From assembly GCA_964639955.1 (NCBI GenBank), contig CAZXGJ010000008.1, positions 11,291 to 75,290 on the forward strand: a DNA stretch of 64,000 nucleotides. Direction: 5' to 3'. The translations under genes were made by a program, and so were the position numbers. This DNA is from IGN2 sp964639955 (lineage in GTDB: Bacteria > Bacteroidota > Ignavibacteria > Ignavibacteriales > Ignavibacteriaceae). Positions 18,184 through 28,120 of this stretch are shown here, piece by piece; the stretch's first letter is position 1, and each line of letters starts with the position of its first letter. A model generated the notes under the pieces. That model was not told the origin of the DNA, ran no database searches, and saw only the letters and a list, made by a program, of their open reading frames with translations.

Positions 18184-18444
18184 AAAAATAGTTCATTACC
18201 ATTTTAAGTTTTCCTTCAGATAAACTCAACCCCCTCCAGCTTCTGTCTGAACATACTACCAAGATTCTAAAGTGATTGTGTATAGAAATATTGTTGATAA
18301 ATAATTGTTGCATTATAGTACATTCCATTTTTTCCCGTCTCTCTTTAGGGCAATATAATTTCCCTCTATAAGTATTTGGCATCTATCGAAAATTGCATTT
18401 TCGGCATAAAATTTGGCATTAATAGGAAAATTATTCTGAGGGCC

Positions 18445-19677
18445 ATGAAGAAAAGAATACAGGTGATCCCTTCCGGAATTCCACTTGTTGATCTGACCTG
18501 GGGCGGATTTTACAGGGGAGGAACGTACTTCCTTTTCGGACCTAAAAAATCAGGACGGACAATTCTTGCTTTGCAATTCGTAAAGCAGTCAGTTAACGAT
18601 AAGGATACGTGCCTCTATTTTACTACTGTCCGCCCGAAGGATTTGATGATTAATTCCGCAGCCATAGATTTTGATCTGCAGCATTATATGAATCAGAATT
18701 CGGTTGTTCTAGTTAGGGTTTCACCGCCTAAAAATATAGATTTAAGCAATGATCCGGATTTGTATCTTGCCGAATATCTAAAGGATATCCGGAAGGTTGT
18801 CAATCAGTACAATCCTTCCAAAATTATCTTCGATGAACTGACTCCATTTATTGGATTTAAAAATTTAGATCTTTTAAGTGATACTTTTGCTGAGACTCTC
18901 GAACCAATCGAAGATAGTGGTAGAACAAGCCTGTTTATACTGGGTGAACCCGCAACCCCGGCTGCGGAAAAAGTGATGGATACTTTGTTAAATTTTACAA
19001 CCGGATATATTTCGCTTGAGAAAAGAGGCGAGTATATCTCAAAGTCGGAACCGGGAGTGATGACCATTACACCGAACGTTGGCCATACTGAAGGCAGATT
19101 TTCTGCCGACTACTATATTGAAGCCTATTCAGGGGTTAATATTGATTACTTCCCTTTAAAATCCACCAGGTCAATCAGATCGTTAACAAGGCAAAATGAT
19201 TATATAAAATTATCGGAGTTAGAAATAAAAGAAAAGACATTCGAGCCTGTAAATTTTTACTCTGTAGACGATTTCAAATTAATTTTAAATAACCAGATAG
19301 CCTTCTATAAAAGCACTGGTCAGGTATTTACACTAGTTTCAATCAGGCTTGATGAAGAAGCTGAAAGGATCAATCTGATAACTATTAATCAGCTTCAGAA
19401 TGCGATAAGACTTTCAGTTGATAAAAAAGATAAAATATGTTTGCTGCATAATAAAGTGCTGGTTCTCTTTACCAAAGAAGAAAAAGAAATTTCAAACTTC
19501 ATAGCCCAAACCATAAGAAACCTTCCTGATAATTCACCCCGATACATTAATACAGTAACCAGGTTTATTTCTGTTTATTCTGTAATTGTAAATGAGAAAA
19601 CAATGAATGCTGATTCTATGTTTGAGCAATTAATAGCTGCCAACTTTTATGGAAAAGAAAATCCACGGGTCTACTGA
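18445..19677 (+). CDS. KaiC/RecA-like ATPase with degenerate GGDEF-like C-terminal domain
   Basis: About 410 residues from ATG 18445; a TTG at 18376 would add 23 untypical residues. Residues 1-240 have a KaiC/RadA-type RecA fold: GIPLVDLTWGGFYRGGTY leads to the P-loop GPKKSGRT (about 32-39), and KIIFDELTPFIG (about 130) looks like Walker B. The usual P-loop Lys is Arg, so ATP hydrolysis may be impaired. Residues 290-410 show the alternating strand/helix layout of a GGDEF-like nucleotide cyclase, but the GGDEF loop position reads LHNKVLVLF, so it would be inactive. The stop overlaps the next gene by 29 bases. A regulator of the polysaccharide operon is inferred. Confidence 0.65.
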   Translation: MKKRIQVIPSGIPLVDLTWGGFYRGGTYFLFGPKKSGRTILALQFVKQSVNDKDTCLYFTTVRPKDLMINSAAIDFDLQHYMNQNSVVLVRVSPPKNIDLSNDPDLYLAEYLKDIRKVVNQYNPSKIIFDELTPFIGFKNLDLLSDTFAETLEPIEDSGRTSLFILGEPATPAAEKVMDTLLNFTTGYISLEKRGEYISKSEPGVMTITPNVGHTEGRFSADYYIEAYSGVNIDYFPLKSTRSIRSLTRQNDYIKLSELEIKEKTFEPVNFYSVDDFKLILNNQIAFYKSTGQVFTLVSIRLDEEAERINLITINQLQNAIRLSVDKKDKICLLHNKVLVLFTKEEKEISNFIAQTIRNLPDNSPRYINTVTRFISVYSVIVNEKTMNADSMFEQLIAANFYGKENPRVY

Positions 19678-22522
19678 GAAAGCTCTTAGAATATTAATCA
19701 TCTTTGTTTCAGCCTTTCAAACTTTAAGTTTATCACTTCCTGCTCAATCCGCTTCTGAAAATTTAATGGCTCAGGCAAAGGAGCAAATGAAATCCGGGAA
19801 TTTTGGCGAAGCAATTAATCTGCTCGACAGGTTCATCTCATCGAATCCTGCCAACCCCGAAGGATATAATCTCAGAGGAATCTGTTATGAGTACAGAAAA
19901 GAATATGAAAAATCGGTTTATGATTTCAGGTCTGCATTAAAATTGAAACCTGGTGATACGGAGATAACAAAAAATCTTAACAGAGTAGTTAACGTGTGGG
20001 AAACACTTTTATTCAACCGGATAGTAGGATATAAAAGAGAGATAGAAATCAACCCGCAAAAACCTGTTAACTACCTGGAGATTGGAAAATGCTTTAAGAA
20101 TCTTGGCAACTGGCAGGAAGCTGAAAACTGGTATGATGAATATCTGAACAGAGAAAATCCTTCAGCAGATGAACTGATACGGTATACCGAAATCCTTGCG
20201 AAGAATAATCATATCTCTAAAGGTGAGCCCTGGCTAAAAAAATACACCAACAAGTTTCCCAAAGATCACCGACTGTGGTCAAGGTATGGTTATTTCTTAA
20301 TGTGGCTGGGTAAAAAAAATGAAGCTATTACTGCTTTCGAAAAAGCACTTAAACTCAGACCCTATTTTAAAGAAGCTCTGGATGGTTATGACCTGGCAAG
20401 AGGGAAAGGATACATTTATACAGTAAACGATACAACAATTCGCTACAATTTCGGATTACCTGTTACCGCTCCTTCCGAAGAATTTCTTATTGATAAATAT
20501 TACAAAAAGTTGGCTAAAGATAAGAATGATATTGCATCCCGTATTGGGCTGATTGAAGAATTAATAAGGTATAACAGGTATTACGAGGCAGAAGAAGAAT
20601 TACAAACCCTGGTTAAATCCGGCTTGAATGAAGAAAAAATTAAAACTCTTCGTACTGAACTCGCAATAAAAAAAGAAAGTTACCTCTGGCAAAAAGCATC
20701 TGAAATAATAAGCAGCTTAAATGAACATCCGTGGGATGAAAATAAAACTATTCAGCTTGCAAATATTTATGCTGAACAGAAAGACTTTGAGCGCGCTATA
20801 AATTTACTTGAAAGCTTTAATCAAAAATATGCCTTTAGTGAACCTGTTTTATATAACCTTGCTTTGATAAAAAGCCGGGCAGGAGATTTGAGCACTGCGC
20901 ATTCATACATAAAAAATCTTTTAGAGTTAAAGCCGGCCAACCTTAACTACCAGCTTCTCTACGGTCAATTATCTGTTTGGCTTGGCAGGGATCTTACAAC
21001 CGCACAAATTTATCTGGAAAACAATCTTCCTCTTTCCGAGCATATTTTGGATGTGCTTATTGCTTTAAGCTCTCTACATTTGCAAAAAAATGAAATTGAC
21101 AAATCAATTTATTATCTCAACAAAGCTTCGGAACTTGGGGAGGAGCATCCGGAGATCAAAAAACTTTCGCTATTAATTGAGCAGCGAAAAGAGATAAACC
21201 ATCAGCAGGAATTGTATTCGCTGCTTGAAGATGCCCGTAAAAGTTTATTCAATAAAGAATGTGTACGTTCAATCGAACTTTTTAAGAAGTATTTAGAATC
21301 AGTTAATAACGATCAGGAAGTAAAAAAAGAATTTGCCGATGCATATTTATGCAAAGGTGATTTCAGCGCGGCTATTAAGATTTATGATGATTTATTGAAA
21401 GCCAATCCTGAAGATTACGATCTTCTGAAGAAAAGGGCTAAGCTGCTATACTGGAGCGGGGATTTCCTGAAAGCGCAGAAAGAATTTTACAATTTATCGG
21501 TACTCTACCCCGATGACGCGGAAATAAAATTATTCCTTGGTGATAGCTTTGCTGCAATAGAAGATTTTACTAACGCAAAGCGTATTTATTTAGAATTATT
21601 GGAAACTGCTCCTTCATCCTTTATTCTGAAAAACCGCTTGAACTGGATTGAAGGACCAGAAAATGACGGATTCTATTTCAGTTATATGATATCGCCGCAA
21701 GCCTGGTACTATTCTGATAATTTTGATTTCCTTTATTCAACCTACGGTCTCAGGTTCGATTTAGGCATAACAGATTTTCTTTCTTTTGGTGCTGCAGGAT
21801 TTGGTGGTGTTTTAAGTTCCGATTCAGTTAGCAATACTATTTCCATAATAAAAGGTTCAATAACTGCACGTTTCAGTGAAATAGTATCTGCTTATGCCAG
21901 TATAGGAAATACATTTTTCCCTGATAGGCGAAGCAGTTTAATTGCTGATGTTCTGATAAAAATTGAAAAACCAGAAATCTATACCTTTTCAGCCGGATTC
22001 TCCTCGATGGACGCAGCTCAATCACTCTACTCACCATACCTGGTTGATAAAAGATTGAGAGCAAGCTTGTTATTTCTGCAGGGTGATTATATAATTTCGG
22101 ATTCCTGGAAATTCATGGGATTATATTCTTATAATACAATCTCCGATGAAAACATAGCGAACAAATTGCAATTGAAGATGGGAAAAATATTTGATCATGT
22201 AATCACAACAGGTATTGAATATTATTACTATGATGTAAAGGATTCTACCGGACTGTATTGGTCGCCTTCAGCTTTCGAAGCATATAGTCTGTGGGCAGAC
22301 TGGGGGATTGTAAACAACACGGACGTCAATGCACTAGTCGGGGCTAAAATCGGTTATATACCATCGGAAAAATTTATCCTGAAAGAATTTTATGGTAATG
22401 CCCGTTTCAGATTATCGGGTAGTTTATTTCTTCAGGCAAGTCTTGGATTAAGCACCACCGTTCAATCAGGTTCAGGTTACAGTTCAACTTCGTTAGGTAT
22501 TTCTGTCTTCTGGCAGCTTTGA
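19649..22522 (+). CDS. TPR-rich outer-membrane beta-barrel protein (PelB/PgaA-like exporter)
   Basis: A 957-residue exported protein. A signal peptide ends near LSLPAQSAS (residue 35). About 650 residues of TPR helices follow (AINLLDRFISSNPANPEGYN, AITAFEKALKLRPYFKEAL, AIKIYDDLLKANPEDYDLL). The last ~270 residues, from about 685, alternate polar and aromatic residues and end LGISVFWQL, like an outer-membrane barrel closing strand. This layout, a periplasmic TPR superhelix plus a barrel, is that of PelB, PgaA/HmsH and BcsC exporters of synthase-made polysaccharides. The neighbouring GT2 synthase and deacetylase-like genes fit. Sequence identity to a named exporter cannot be judged here. Confidence 0.8.
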   Translation: MEKKIHGSTEKALRILIIFVSAFQTLSLSLPAQSASENLMAQAKEQMKSGNFGEAINLLDRFISSNPANPEGYNLRGICYEYRKEYEKSVYDFRSALKLKPGDTEITKNLNRVVNVWETLLFNRIVGYKREIEINPQKPVNYLEIGKCFKNLGNWQEAENWYDEYLNRENPSADELIRYTEILAKNNHISKGEPWLKKYTNKFPKDHRLWSRYGYFLMWLGKKNEAITAFEKALKLRPYFKEALDGYDLARGKGYIYTVNDTTIRYNFGLPVTAPSEEFLIDKYYKKLAKDKNDIASRIGLIEELIRYNRYYEAEEELQTLVKSGLNEEKIKTLRTELAIKKESYLWQKASEIISSLNEHPWDENKTIQLANIYAEQKDFERAINLLESFNQKYAFSEPVLYNLALIKSRAGDLSTAHSYIKNLLELKPANLNYQLLYGQLSVWLGRDLTTAQIYLENNLPLSEHILDVLIALSSLHLQKNEIDKSIYYLNKASELGEEHPEIKKLSLLIEQRKEINHQQELYSLLEDARKSLFNKECVRSIELFKKYLESVNNDQEVKKEFADAYLCKGDFSAAIKIYDDLLKANPEDYDLLKKRAKLLYWSGDFLKAQKEFYNLSVLYPDDAEIKLFLGDSFAAIEDFTNAKRIYLELLETAPSSFILKNRLNWIEGPENDGFYFSYMISPQAWYYSDNFDFLYSTYGLRFDLGITDFLSFGAAGFGGVLSSDSVSNTISIIKGSITARFSEIVSAYASIGNTFFPDRRSSLIADVLIKIEKPEIYTFSAGFSSMDAAQSLYSPYLVDKRLRASLLFLQGDYIISDSWKFMGLYSYNTISDENIANKLQLKMGKIFDHVITTGIEYYYYDVKDSTGLYWSPSAFEAYSLWADWGIVNNTDVNALVGAKIGYIPSEKFILKEFYGNARFRLSGSLFLQASLGLSTTVQSGSGYSSTSLGISVFWQL

Positions 22523-22642
22523 TGAATTTGATATCGGGTTACAATTCTTGTACAACATTGATACAAATGAATTATATCATCCAATAATGCTTCATTTTAA
22601 CTTATGCAGTATCGAATATTTGTTAATTAAATTAGCATTAAA

Positions 22643-22658
22643 TGGCATGTATTTTGAG
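22643..22658 (+). promoter_or_regulatory. Candidate -24/-12-like element (TGGCAT-N5-TTGA)
   Basis: TGGCAT at 22643-22648 is followed by TTTTGAG with exactly ten bases between GG and GA, as in sigma-54 promoters, but GA replaces the usual GC at -12. The same layout recurs at 28445-28460. It lies about 30 bases before the GT2 synthase start. Confidence 0.25.
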
Positions 22659-22687
22659 TAAAAAGATTTTTATTCCCCTGGGTAAAA

Positions 22688-24082
22688 ATGTGTGCTAAGC
22701 AGCTAAACCAAAAATATTCAATCAGCTATAAAGAAGAAGAGTCTTCTTATACCGCAGACGATAAAAAGAAAAAGATTCTGAGAAGAATTTTACTGAGCGG
22801 TACTCTCTCTTTTTTTCTTATTCTTATTATAATTTTTACACTTCCTGAAACAGTTCTTACCATTTCATCGCTTATTGAATACTCTGTTATTGCTGCTCTG
22901 GTTATTTTCCTTTTCATTCTGCTTATCCGGTACTTCGGCATTTTAATTTTTTCTTATCTATATATGACCGAGTATACCTTCAAACCCACCAACGGATTTA
23001 AACCTTTCATATCGATAATAATTCCGATCTTTAATGAAGGCAGAATAATTGAGCGCTCTATTAACTCACTGCTAAATCTCGATTATCCGGATTTTGAAAT
23101 AATTATGGTAAATGACGGCTCGACCGACAACACAGTACAAGTTGCCGAAAAACTGGTTGGATACAGGAAAGGATTTTACAAAGACATTAAGATATCACTT
23201 GTTAATAAACCTAATGGCGGTAAAGCAAGTGCACTTAACCTTGGAATAAAATTATCGGAAGCCGAATATGTTTTATGTATGGATGGTGATTCGCTGCTTT
23301 CACCTTTATCATTAAAGCTGGCAGTGAGGCACTTTGTTAACCCGCGTATCGGGGCAGTTGCTGGCAATGTAAAAGTGCTAAACAGGGGTAAATTCTTTAC
23401 GGATTTGCAGGCACTTGAGTACCTGGAAGGTTTGAATATGGCTCGAAGTGCTCAAAGCTCTATACAGCTAGTAAACATTATTCCCGGACCAATTGGTCTT
23501 TTCAGGAAAAAAGCCGTTGAAAGTATAGGCTTTTATGCCGGCGATACTTTTGCCGAAGATGCAGACATTACGCTTCGCCTTTTATCGGAAGGCTGGAAAA
23601 TTTATTATGAACCTAACGCCGTTTCTTATACTGAAGCACCTGAAAAATTGCATCAGCTTCTCAAGCAGCGCTACAGATGGACGAGGGGAATACTGCAGTC
23701 AATCAGGAAGCATAAAAGACTTTTAATAAACCCTGCAATTAATTTTCCCGGTTCATTTATCCTGTGGTCTATGTTTTTTGAAGCACTTATCTGGCCTCCG
23801 ATGAATCTTGCCGCACACTTGTTTTTTATAATCGCTGCTCTTGTATTCGGATTTTCGAGCCTTATTTTTTATTGGTGGGCAGGGCTGGCTTTGCTGGATG
23901 TTGCCGCTGCACTTTATTGTGCTGCTGCCGAAAAAGAAGAATTAAGGTTAATAGGCTTTGCCGTTATTTACAGGATGATATTCATACTGATAATAGATAT
24001 TTGCAAAACTATGTCAACAGTTGAAGAATTTTTGGGAATAAAGATGACCTGGGGAAAGCTTGAACGATTGAATTATTCTTAA
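22688..24082 (+). CDS. Processive family 2 glycosyltransferase (polysaccharide synthase)
   Basis: A 464-residue inner-membrane synthase. Two N-terminal transmembrane helices (about 33-53 and 60-90) precede a GT-A domain. Catalytic residues are the UDP-binding VNDGSTDNT (about 142), MDGDS (about 200), the base region TFAEDADIT (about 290) and the QRYRW motif (about 335) typical of processive synthases such as PgaC, BcsA and HasA. Two or three C-terminal helices follow. It should polymerise a beta-linked polysaccharide from a UDP-sugar and push it through the membrane. There is no PilZ domain. The sugar is unknown; the deacetylase-like neighbours hint at an N-acetylhexosamine polymer. Confidence 0.88.
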   Translation: MCAKQLNQKYSISYKEEESSYTADDKKKKILRRILLSGTLSFFLILIIIFTLPETVLTISSLIEYSVIAALVIFLFILLIRYFGILIFSYLYMTEYTFKPTNGFKPFISIIIPIFNEGRIIERSINSLLNLDYPDFEIIMVNDGSTDNTVQVAEKLVGYRKGFYKDIKISLVNKPNGGKASALNLGIKLSEAEYVLCMDGDSLLSPLSLKLAVRHFVNPRIGAVAGNVKVLNRGKFFTDLQALEYLEGLNMARSAQSSIQLVNIIPGPIGLFRKKAVESIGFYAGDTFAEDADITLRLLSEGWKIYYEPNAVSYTEAPEKLHQLLKQRYRWTRGILQSIRKHKRLLINPAINFPGSFILWSMFFEALIWPPMNLAAHLFFIIAALVFGFSSLIFYWWAGLALLDVAAALYCAAAEKEELRLIGFAVIYRMIFILIIDICKTMSTVEEFLGIKMTWGKLERLNYS

Positions 24083-24106
24083 CAATAATAATTTTGAAGG
24101 ACCATA

Positions 24107-24544
24107 ATGGAACTGATACCAATACTTTCAACCATCATTTTAATTGCAACGATAAGCACATTTATTCTTGCAGTCGGTGCTTATTTATTGTATAAAATCC
24201 GCGAAGGTAAAGTAGAGAAGCATATTGCAAAACAACCTGAGAAACTTAAGGCTGAATATGTTGTGCCGGCAGAAAAGCCGGTAGAAAAGCTATATATTGA
24301 AGATGTGCTTGAACCAAAAACTCAGAAGATTAACATCGAGGAAAAGATTAAACCTGCTGCTCCGCGTGTTGAAGTTTACAAACCTCGGTTTGAAGTTACA
24401 GACAGCCCTGAGTTGAAAAGCAAACCTGCGAAATCTGTAATTAAGGAGGTTGAATTGCCAAAAGAAAAATATTCGAAAATAAGCAGCCTCAGTATCGACG
24501 GAAGCAAGGATGATTTTAAACCTGGTGAAATAAAGTGGCGCTGA
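24107..24544 (+). CDS. Single-pass membrane protein with Lys/Pro/Glu-rich tail
   Basis: A 145-residue protein: one transmembrane helix (about residues 5-29, TIILIATISTFILAVGAYLL), then a charged, probably disordered cytoplasmic tail rich in K, E, P and V (EKPVEKLYIEDVLEPK and similar runs). It resembles small auxiliary subunits such as PgaD only in size and position next to the synthase; no motif identifies it. It starts 24 bases after the synthase stop and overlaps the next gene by 10 bases, so it is almost certainly part of the same operon and perhaps a synthase accessory. Confidence 0.7.
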   Translation: MELIPILSTIILIATISTFILAVGAYLLYKIREGKVEKHIAKQPEKLKAEYVVPAEKPVEKLYIEDVLEPKTQKINIEEKIKPAAPRVEVYKPRFEVTDSPELKSKPAKSVIKEVELPKEKYSKISSLSIDGSKDDFKPGEIKWR

Positions 24545-26433
24545 ACAGTTCCGGCAGCTTTAAGTCACACAGCTTATTTCTTTTACCTTCGGGGCTCATA
24601 GTAGTATGCCTTTCATTACTTGTTTATCTTCTGATTTTAAAATCAGTTTACGGCCGATTTACTGTTTCTCAAATTGCACCTGACGTGAGCTCATTTGAAA
24701 ATCTTCTTAAAGGATATTCTCCCCAGACTGCCATCCTCTCCTCAGGATATACACAAAATATGCTGCCCGATGAAAGCAGATGGCAGAATGAAAACCTTCA
24801 TTCCTGGGAAAAATTTTTTAATAATATAAGTATTAAATACGATTTACTTACCGATCAGCAAATTGAAGCCGGAGAACATTTCAAGTATAAATTATTGGTT
24901 CTGCCCGGTTCAAAATCTTTGAGCGACGACGAAATTGTTAATATCAAAAAATATCTTACTGAAGGGGGCAGTGTTTTTGCTACCGGCGGAACAGCTTCCT
25001 ATTCCTCTGACGGGAAGTGGAGAGGCTGGCAGTTCTTATCGGATGTTTTTGGCATAAGACATAAAAAAGAAATAGGCTATGAAGACAGAACAAAAGTTCA
25101 TACTCTGAGGGGCGGTTTACCTGTTACCGCCAACATACCCCCGGGTTTTACCTTGAATGTGGCAAGCTGGGATAGACCGATTGCGGCGGAAGTACTCGAC
25201 CCAAGAACTACACAGGTTAGCTTTTGGTATAATCATAAAGTTGAAGCTGGTCTGGTTCGCGATGAAATTAAACAGACAGCCGGTATTGTTTATGGAAATT
25301 ACGGCAAGGGCAGGTTTATCTGGATGGGCTTCGAAATAAACTCAATCCTTGGATTGCAACAGGATTACGTAATCTTCGAAAGGCTTTTTAATAATTGTAT
25401 GAGCTGGCTAAGCTACAATCCCATCGCATTTTTAAGAGAGTGGCCAAATGGATTTAAAAGTGCGGCAGCATTGGCGGCAATTATCTCAGCTGATGATGCA
25501 AACCTGCAAAATCTGGTAAATTATTTAAAGGAAAAAGAAATTAAATCAACATTTTTTTTGGAATCATCCTTAACTGAACAGGAGACTGCAACTCTCAGAC
25601 AATTATCTAATCTAGTTGAAATTTGCCCGGTTGTTCATTTAAATTATATTTCTTACACCGATAAACAGGAAATAAATTTTTTTAACTACGAAAACCAGCT
25701 TAAGAATTTAAATAACAGCAAGACTTTTCTGGAGTCTTTACTTGATAAACCTATAAAAGGAATGTATCCTTTCTCAGGGTTTCATAATGAAAATACTGTT
25801 AAGGCATTAATAAATTCGGGCTACAGTTATTTAATTACCGATTCATCAACTGACAGATCAGTCCCGCAAAATCTTATAAGGGGAGAAAACAGAGCAGTCC
25901 TTATCCCAAGAAATGTCAAGGATGATTTAGAAGTTATTAGAGATTTGCATTTGAATAAAAAAGAATTTCAGTTTTATACTTACCAGGAAGATATAGACCG
26001 GATTGCCTTTGAAGGAGGCTTATATCTGTTAAAAATTCATCCGGAATATCAGTGCGTGAATGAAAACGTTGAAGTGCTTGGTGATGTTTTAACAGAACTC
26101 AAATCAAAGAATTTCTGGATTGCAACCCTTTCGGAAATCCAGGAATGGTATGATAAAAAAGACTATGTTGAAATAAGAGCCCAGCGGAGAGGAAATTCAA
26201 GAATTGTAATTACCATTACTAATTTTGGCATAAAAAATATTAATAATTTGGTACTAGATGTGGACTTGAATGAAAAAGCCGAAAAGATTTTTATTGATGC
26301 TGAAATTATCGGTACTAAAATTCCCGATTTCAGTCATACCGATGGCAGTCAGTTTATCAGTCTTTACATTGATGAGCTGGAAAAGAATGGTTCACGTACA
26401 TATTACATAGACTATGACAAAACTGAACTGTAA
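24535..26433 (+). CDS. Membrane-anchored amidotransferase-like + polysaccharide deacetylase-like protein
   Basis: A 632-residue protein starting at GTG 24535. One transmembrane helix (about 12-35) anchors a large extracytoplasmic part. Residues 100-295 look like a class I amidotransferase/trimerisation fold (YKLLVLPGSKSLSDDEI, LTEGGSVFATGG, GKGRFIWMGFEI). Residues 310-520 follow a NodB deacetylase layout: AAIISADDANLQ (Asp pair of motif 1), KSTFFLES, a single His in VVHLNY, GMYPFSGFH in place of RxPYG, and LKIHPEY (late His). One metal-ligand His of HxxxH is not evident. The C-terminus is Ig-like. PelA and DUF2194-type proteins share this order, by inference. It probably modifies the exported polymer. 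Confidence 0.65.
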   Translation: MALNSSGSFKSHSLFLLPSGLIVVCLSLLVYLLILKSVYGRFTVSQIAPDVSSFENLLKGYSPQTAILSSGYTQNMLPDESRWQNENLHSWEKFFNNISIKYDLLTDQQIEAGEHFKYKLLVLPGSKSLSDDEIVNIKKYLTEGGSVFATGGTASYSSDGKWRGWQFLSDVFGIRHKKEIGYEDRTKVHTLRGGLPVTANIPPGFTLNVASWDRPIAAEVLDPRTTQVSFWYNHKVEAGLVRDEIKQTAGIVYGNYGKGRFIWMGFEINSILGLQQDYVIFERLFNNCMSWLSYNPIAFLREWPNGFKSAAALAAIISADDANLQNLVNYLKEKEIKSTFFLESSLTEQETATLRQLSNLVEICPVVHLNYISYTDKQEINFFNYENQLKNLNNSKTFLESLLDKPIKGMYPFSGFHNENTVKALINSGYSYLITDSSTDRSVPQNLIRGENRAVLIPRNVKDDLEVIRDLHLNKKEFQFYTYQEDIDRIAFEGGLYLLKIHPEYQCVNENVEVLGDVLTELKSKNFWIATLSEIQEWYDKKDYVEIRAQRRGNSRIVITITNFGIKNINNLVLDVDLNEKAEKIFIDAEIIGTKIPDFSHTDGSQFISLYIDELEKNGSRTYYIDYDKTEL

Positions 26434-28120
26434 AATTATCTTTAACTTTATTTTTCTTTTAACCTCTTTAACAATATCCACGGCGCAAAGCTTAAGTGAT
26501 ATTACCGTTGGGATTGTACATTCAGAAAAAACCAAACAATTATTACACAAAAACGATAATAATTTCTATCCGATTCTTGACTGGGAATTGTTTTTTCTGA
26601 ATCAAAAAGTATCTTACAAAACATACGAAGACAAAGACCTTGATAATTTTGAATTTAAAGACGCTGATGTATTGATACTTCCTTCAGTTGAAATTCTAAC
26701 AGACCAGGCATTGGAAAACCTAAATGAGTATATCCAACTTGGAGGAAATTTATTTGTACTTGGTGAACTTGGATGTGTTGATAATGATATTAATGCTGTA
26801 AAACCTGATGCTTTGGAAAAATTAACTGGTCTTAAAACATCCAGGCTTCCGGTGGCGAACAAAATTTCGGAAAACCTGATCATTGCTTCATCAAATATTC
26901 TCAGCCAGAATATTTCCGAAAACATTTCATTGCTTGTATTAAATCACTTAAAGCCATTATACATTTCAGAAATACCTTCTTCTGGCAAATTGCTTGGCAG
27001 TTATCAGTCGATACGTAGTAATGACAGCTCATATTTTGGAATCGTTTCGATGGAACAAGGGAAATCAAGAATTTTTTGGATGGGATGTCAGATTTCTCAG
27101 ATTTCGCTGAGGGAAGACGAAAAATTTAAACTTGAAAAAGTAATAGTTAACGCAATTAAATGGCTTGCCGGAAAACCTTCTGCATGGATTAATTGCTTAC
27201 CCTCGGTTCATCGGTCTGTAACTTTTTTTAGCTTCGTAATAGGTAATTTAAATTCAGCTTTAGATAAGCAGCTGGCTTTTGCTAAAGAAGCAGATATTAA
27301 GTTAAATATATTTATTTCACCTTCGGAAGTATTACAGCATGTTGATGAACTTTATACATTATCTTCTGCCGGGGATTTAAATTTGATGTTTGACTGGTTT
27401 GATTATTTGGAAGTGAAACCTGATAGCATTAAAAAAATACTATCTGAATGCTGGAAAAGATTAAAAAAAGCGAGTGGTCAAAAATATTTTGGTGTGTATA
27501 CTAAAAATATCGGGCCTGATGAATTTCAAACGCTGGCTTCTGACACTTGCTTTGATTACAAACTCGATGCTTCTTCCAATCGTATATTGCTTAAAAATCG
27601 TAAAGAGATAAGATTTATAAATAAACTTTTACTTAATGATTTTTACAGCATAAAAAATACTGTTGAAGAAAATGGAAATGATAAACCAGAAAATTTTTCT
27701 GAGTTATACGCAGAAATTAAATTTTCAGGCGGCATAGTTACACATATATTTAACGAAACCTTTACAGAAGAGTTACCCGGATACATAAAAAAAATTATCA
27801 GTGCAGCCGCAGAAGAAGAATCATACATTACTACTTTCTCGGATTATATTAGTTGGATTGATGCTAAGAAATATCTTTCGGTAAGTATTGAGGATATTCC
27901 GGATGAATCGAAGTTGCTGATTAAGCTTAAAAATTCGGGAGAACGGTTGATGGAATATATTGGAATTGTTATATCTCTTCCGCTGCACAACGGATTTCCT
28001 GAATTGAACGGATATGACTTTCGGCTTGATTACAACTCAGATTCTGGTTATTACAATATTGTTGTACCTTTTATTCAGGCTGGAGAGGAAACGAGTCTGG
28101 AAATTAATTACACTCAGTAG
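26414..28120 (+). CDS. Exported paralogue of preceding protein, deacetylase-like domain degenerate
   Basis: A 568-residue protein with a cleavable signal peptide ending near LTISTAQS (residue 25). It is a diverged paralogue of the preceding protein: DADVLILPSVEILTDQALEN, YIQLGGNLFVLGELG, GKSRIFWMGCQI and WLAGKPSAWI match the amidotransferase-like domain in order, and FSFVIGN, LNIFISPSEV, GGIVTHIFNE and ITTFSDYISWID match the deacetylase-like half. The motif 1 Asp pair is gone (FSFVIGNL), so catalysis is unlikely. A C-terminal Ig-like tail is shared. It overlaps the preceding gene by 20 bases. A periplasmic binding or scaffold role for the polymer is inferred. Confidence 0.6.
   Translation: MTKLNCKIIFNFIFLLTSLTISTAQSLSDITVGIVHSEKTKQLLHKNDNNFYPILDWELFFLNQKVSYKTYEDKDLDNFEFKDADVLILPSVEILTDQALENLNEYIQLGGNLFVLGELGCVDNDINAVKPDALEKLTGLKTSRLPVANKISENLIIASSNILSQNISENISLLVLNHLKPLYISEIPSSGKLLGSYQSIRSNDSSYFGIVSMEQGKSRIFWMGCQISQISLREDEKFKLEKVIVNAIKWLAGKPSAWINCLPSVHRSVTFFSFVIGNLNSALDKQLAFAKEADIKLNIFISPSEVLQHVDELYTLSSAGDLNLMFDWFDYLEVKPDSIKKILSECWKRLKKASGQKYFGVYTKNIGPDEFQTLASDTCFDYKLDASSNRILLKNRKEIRFINKLLLNDFYSIKNTVEENGNDKPENFSELYAEIKFSGGIVTHIFNETFTEELPGYIKKIISAAAEEESYITTFSDYISWIDAKKYLSVSIEDIPDESKLLIKLKNSGERLMEYIGIVISLPLHNGFPELNGYDFRLDYNSDSGYYNIVVPFIQAGEETSLEINYTQ

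Noticed and set aside
18374..18420. Two TTTGGCAT words before the KaiC-like gene as sigma-54 sites
   Set aside because: Spacing from GG to any downstream GC or GA does not fit ten bases.
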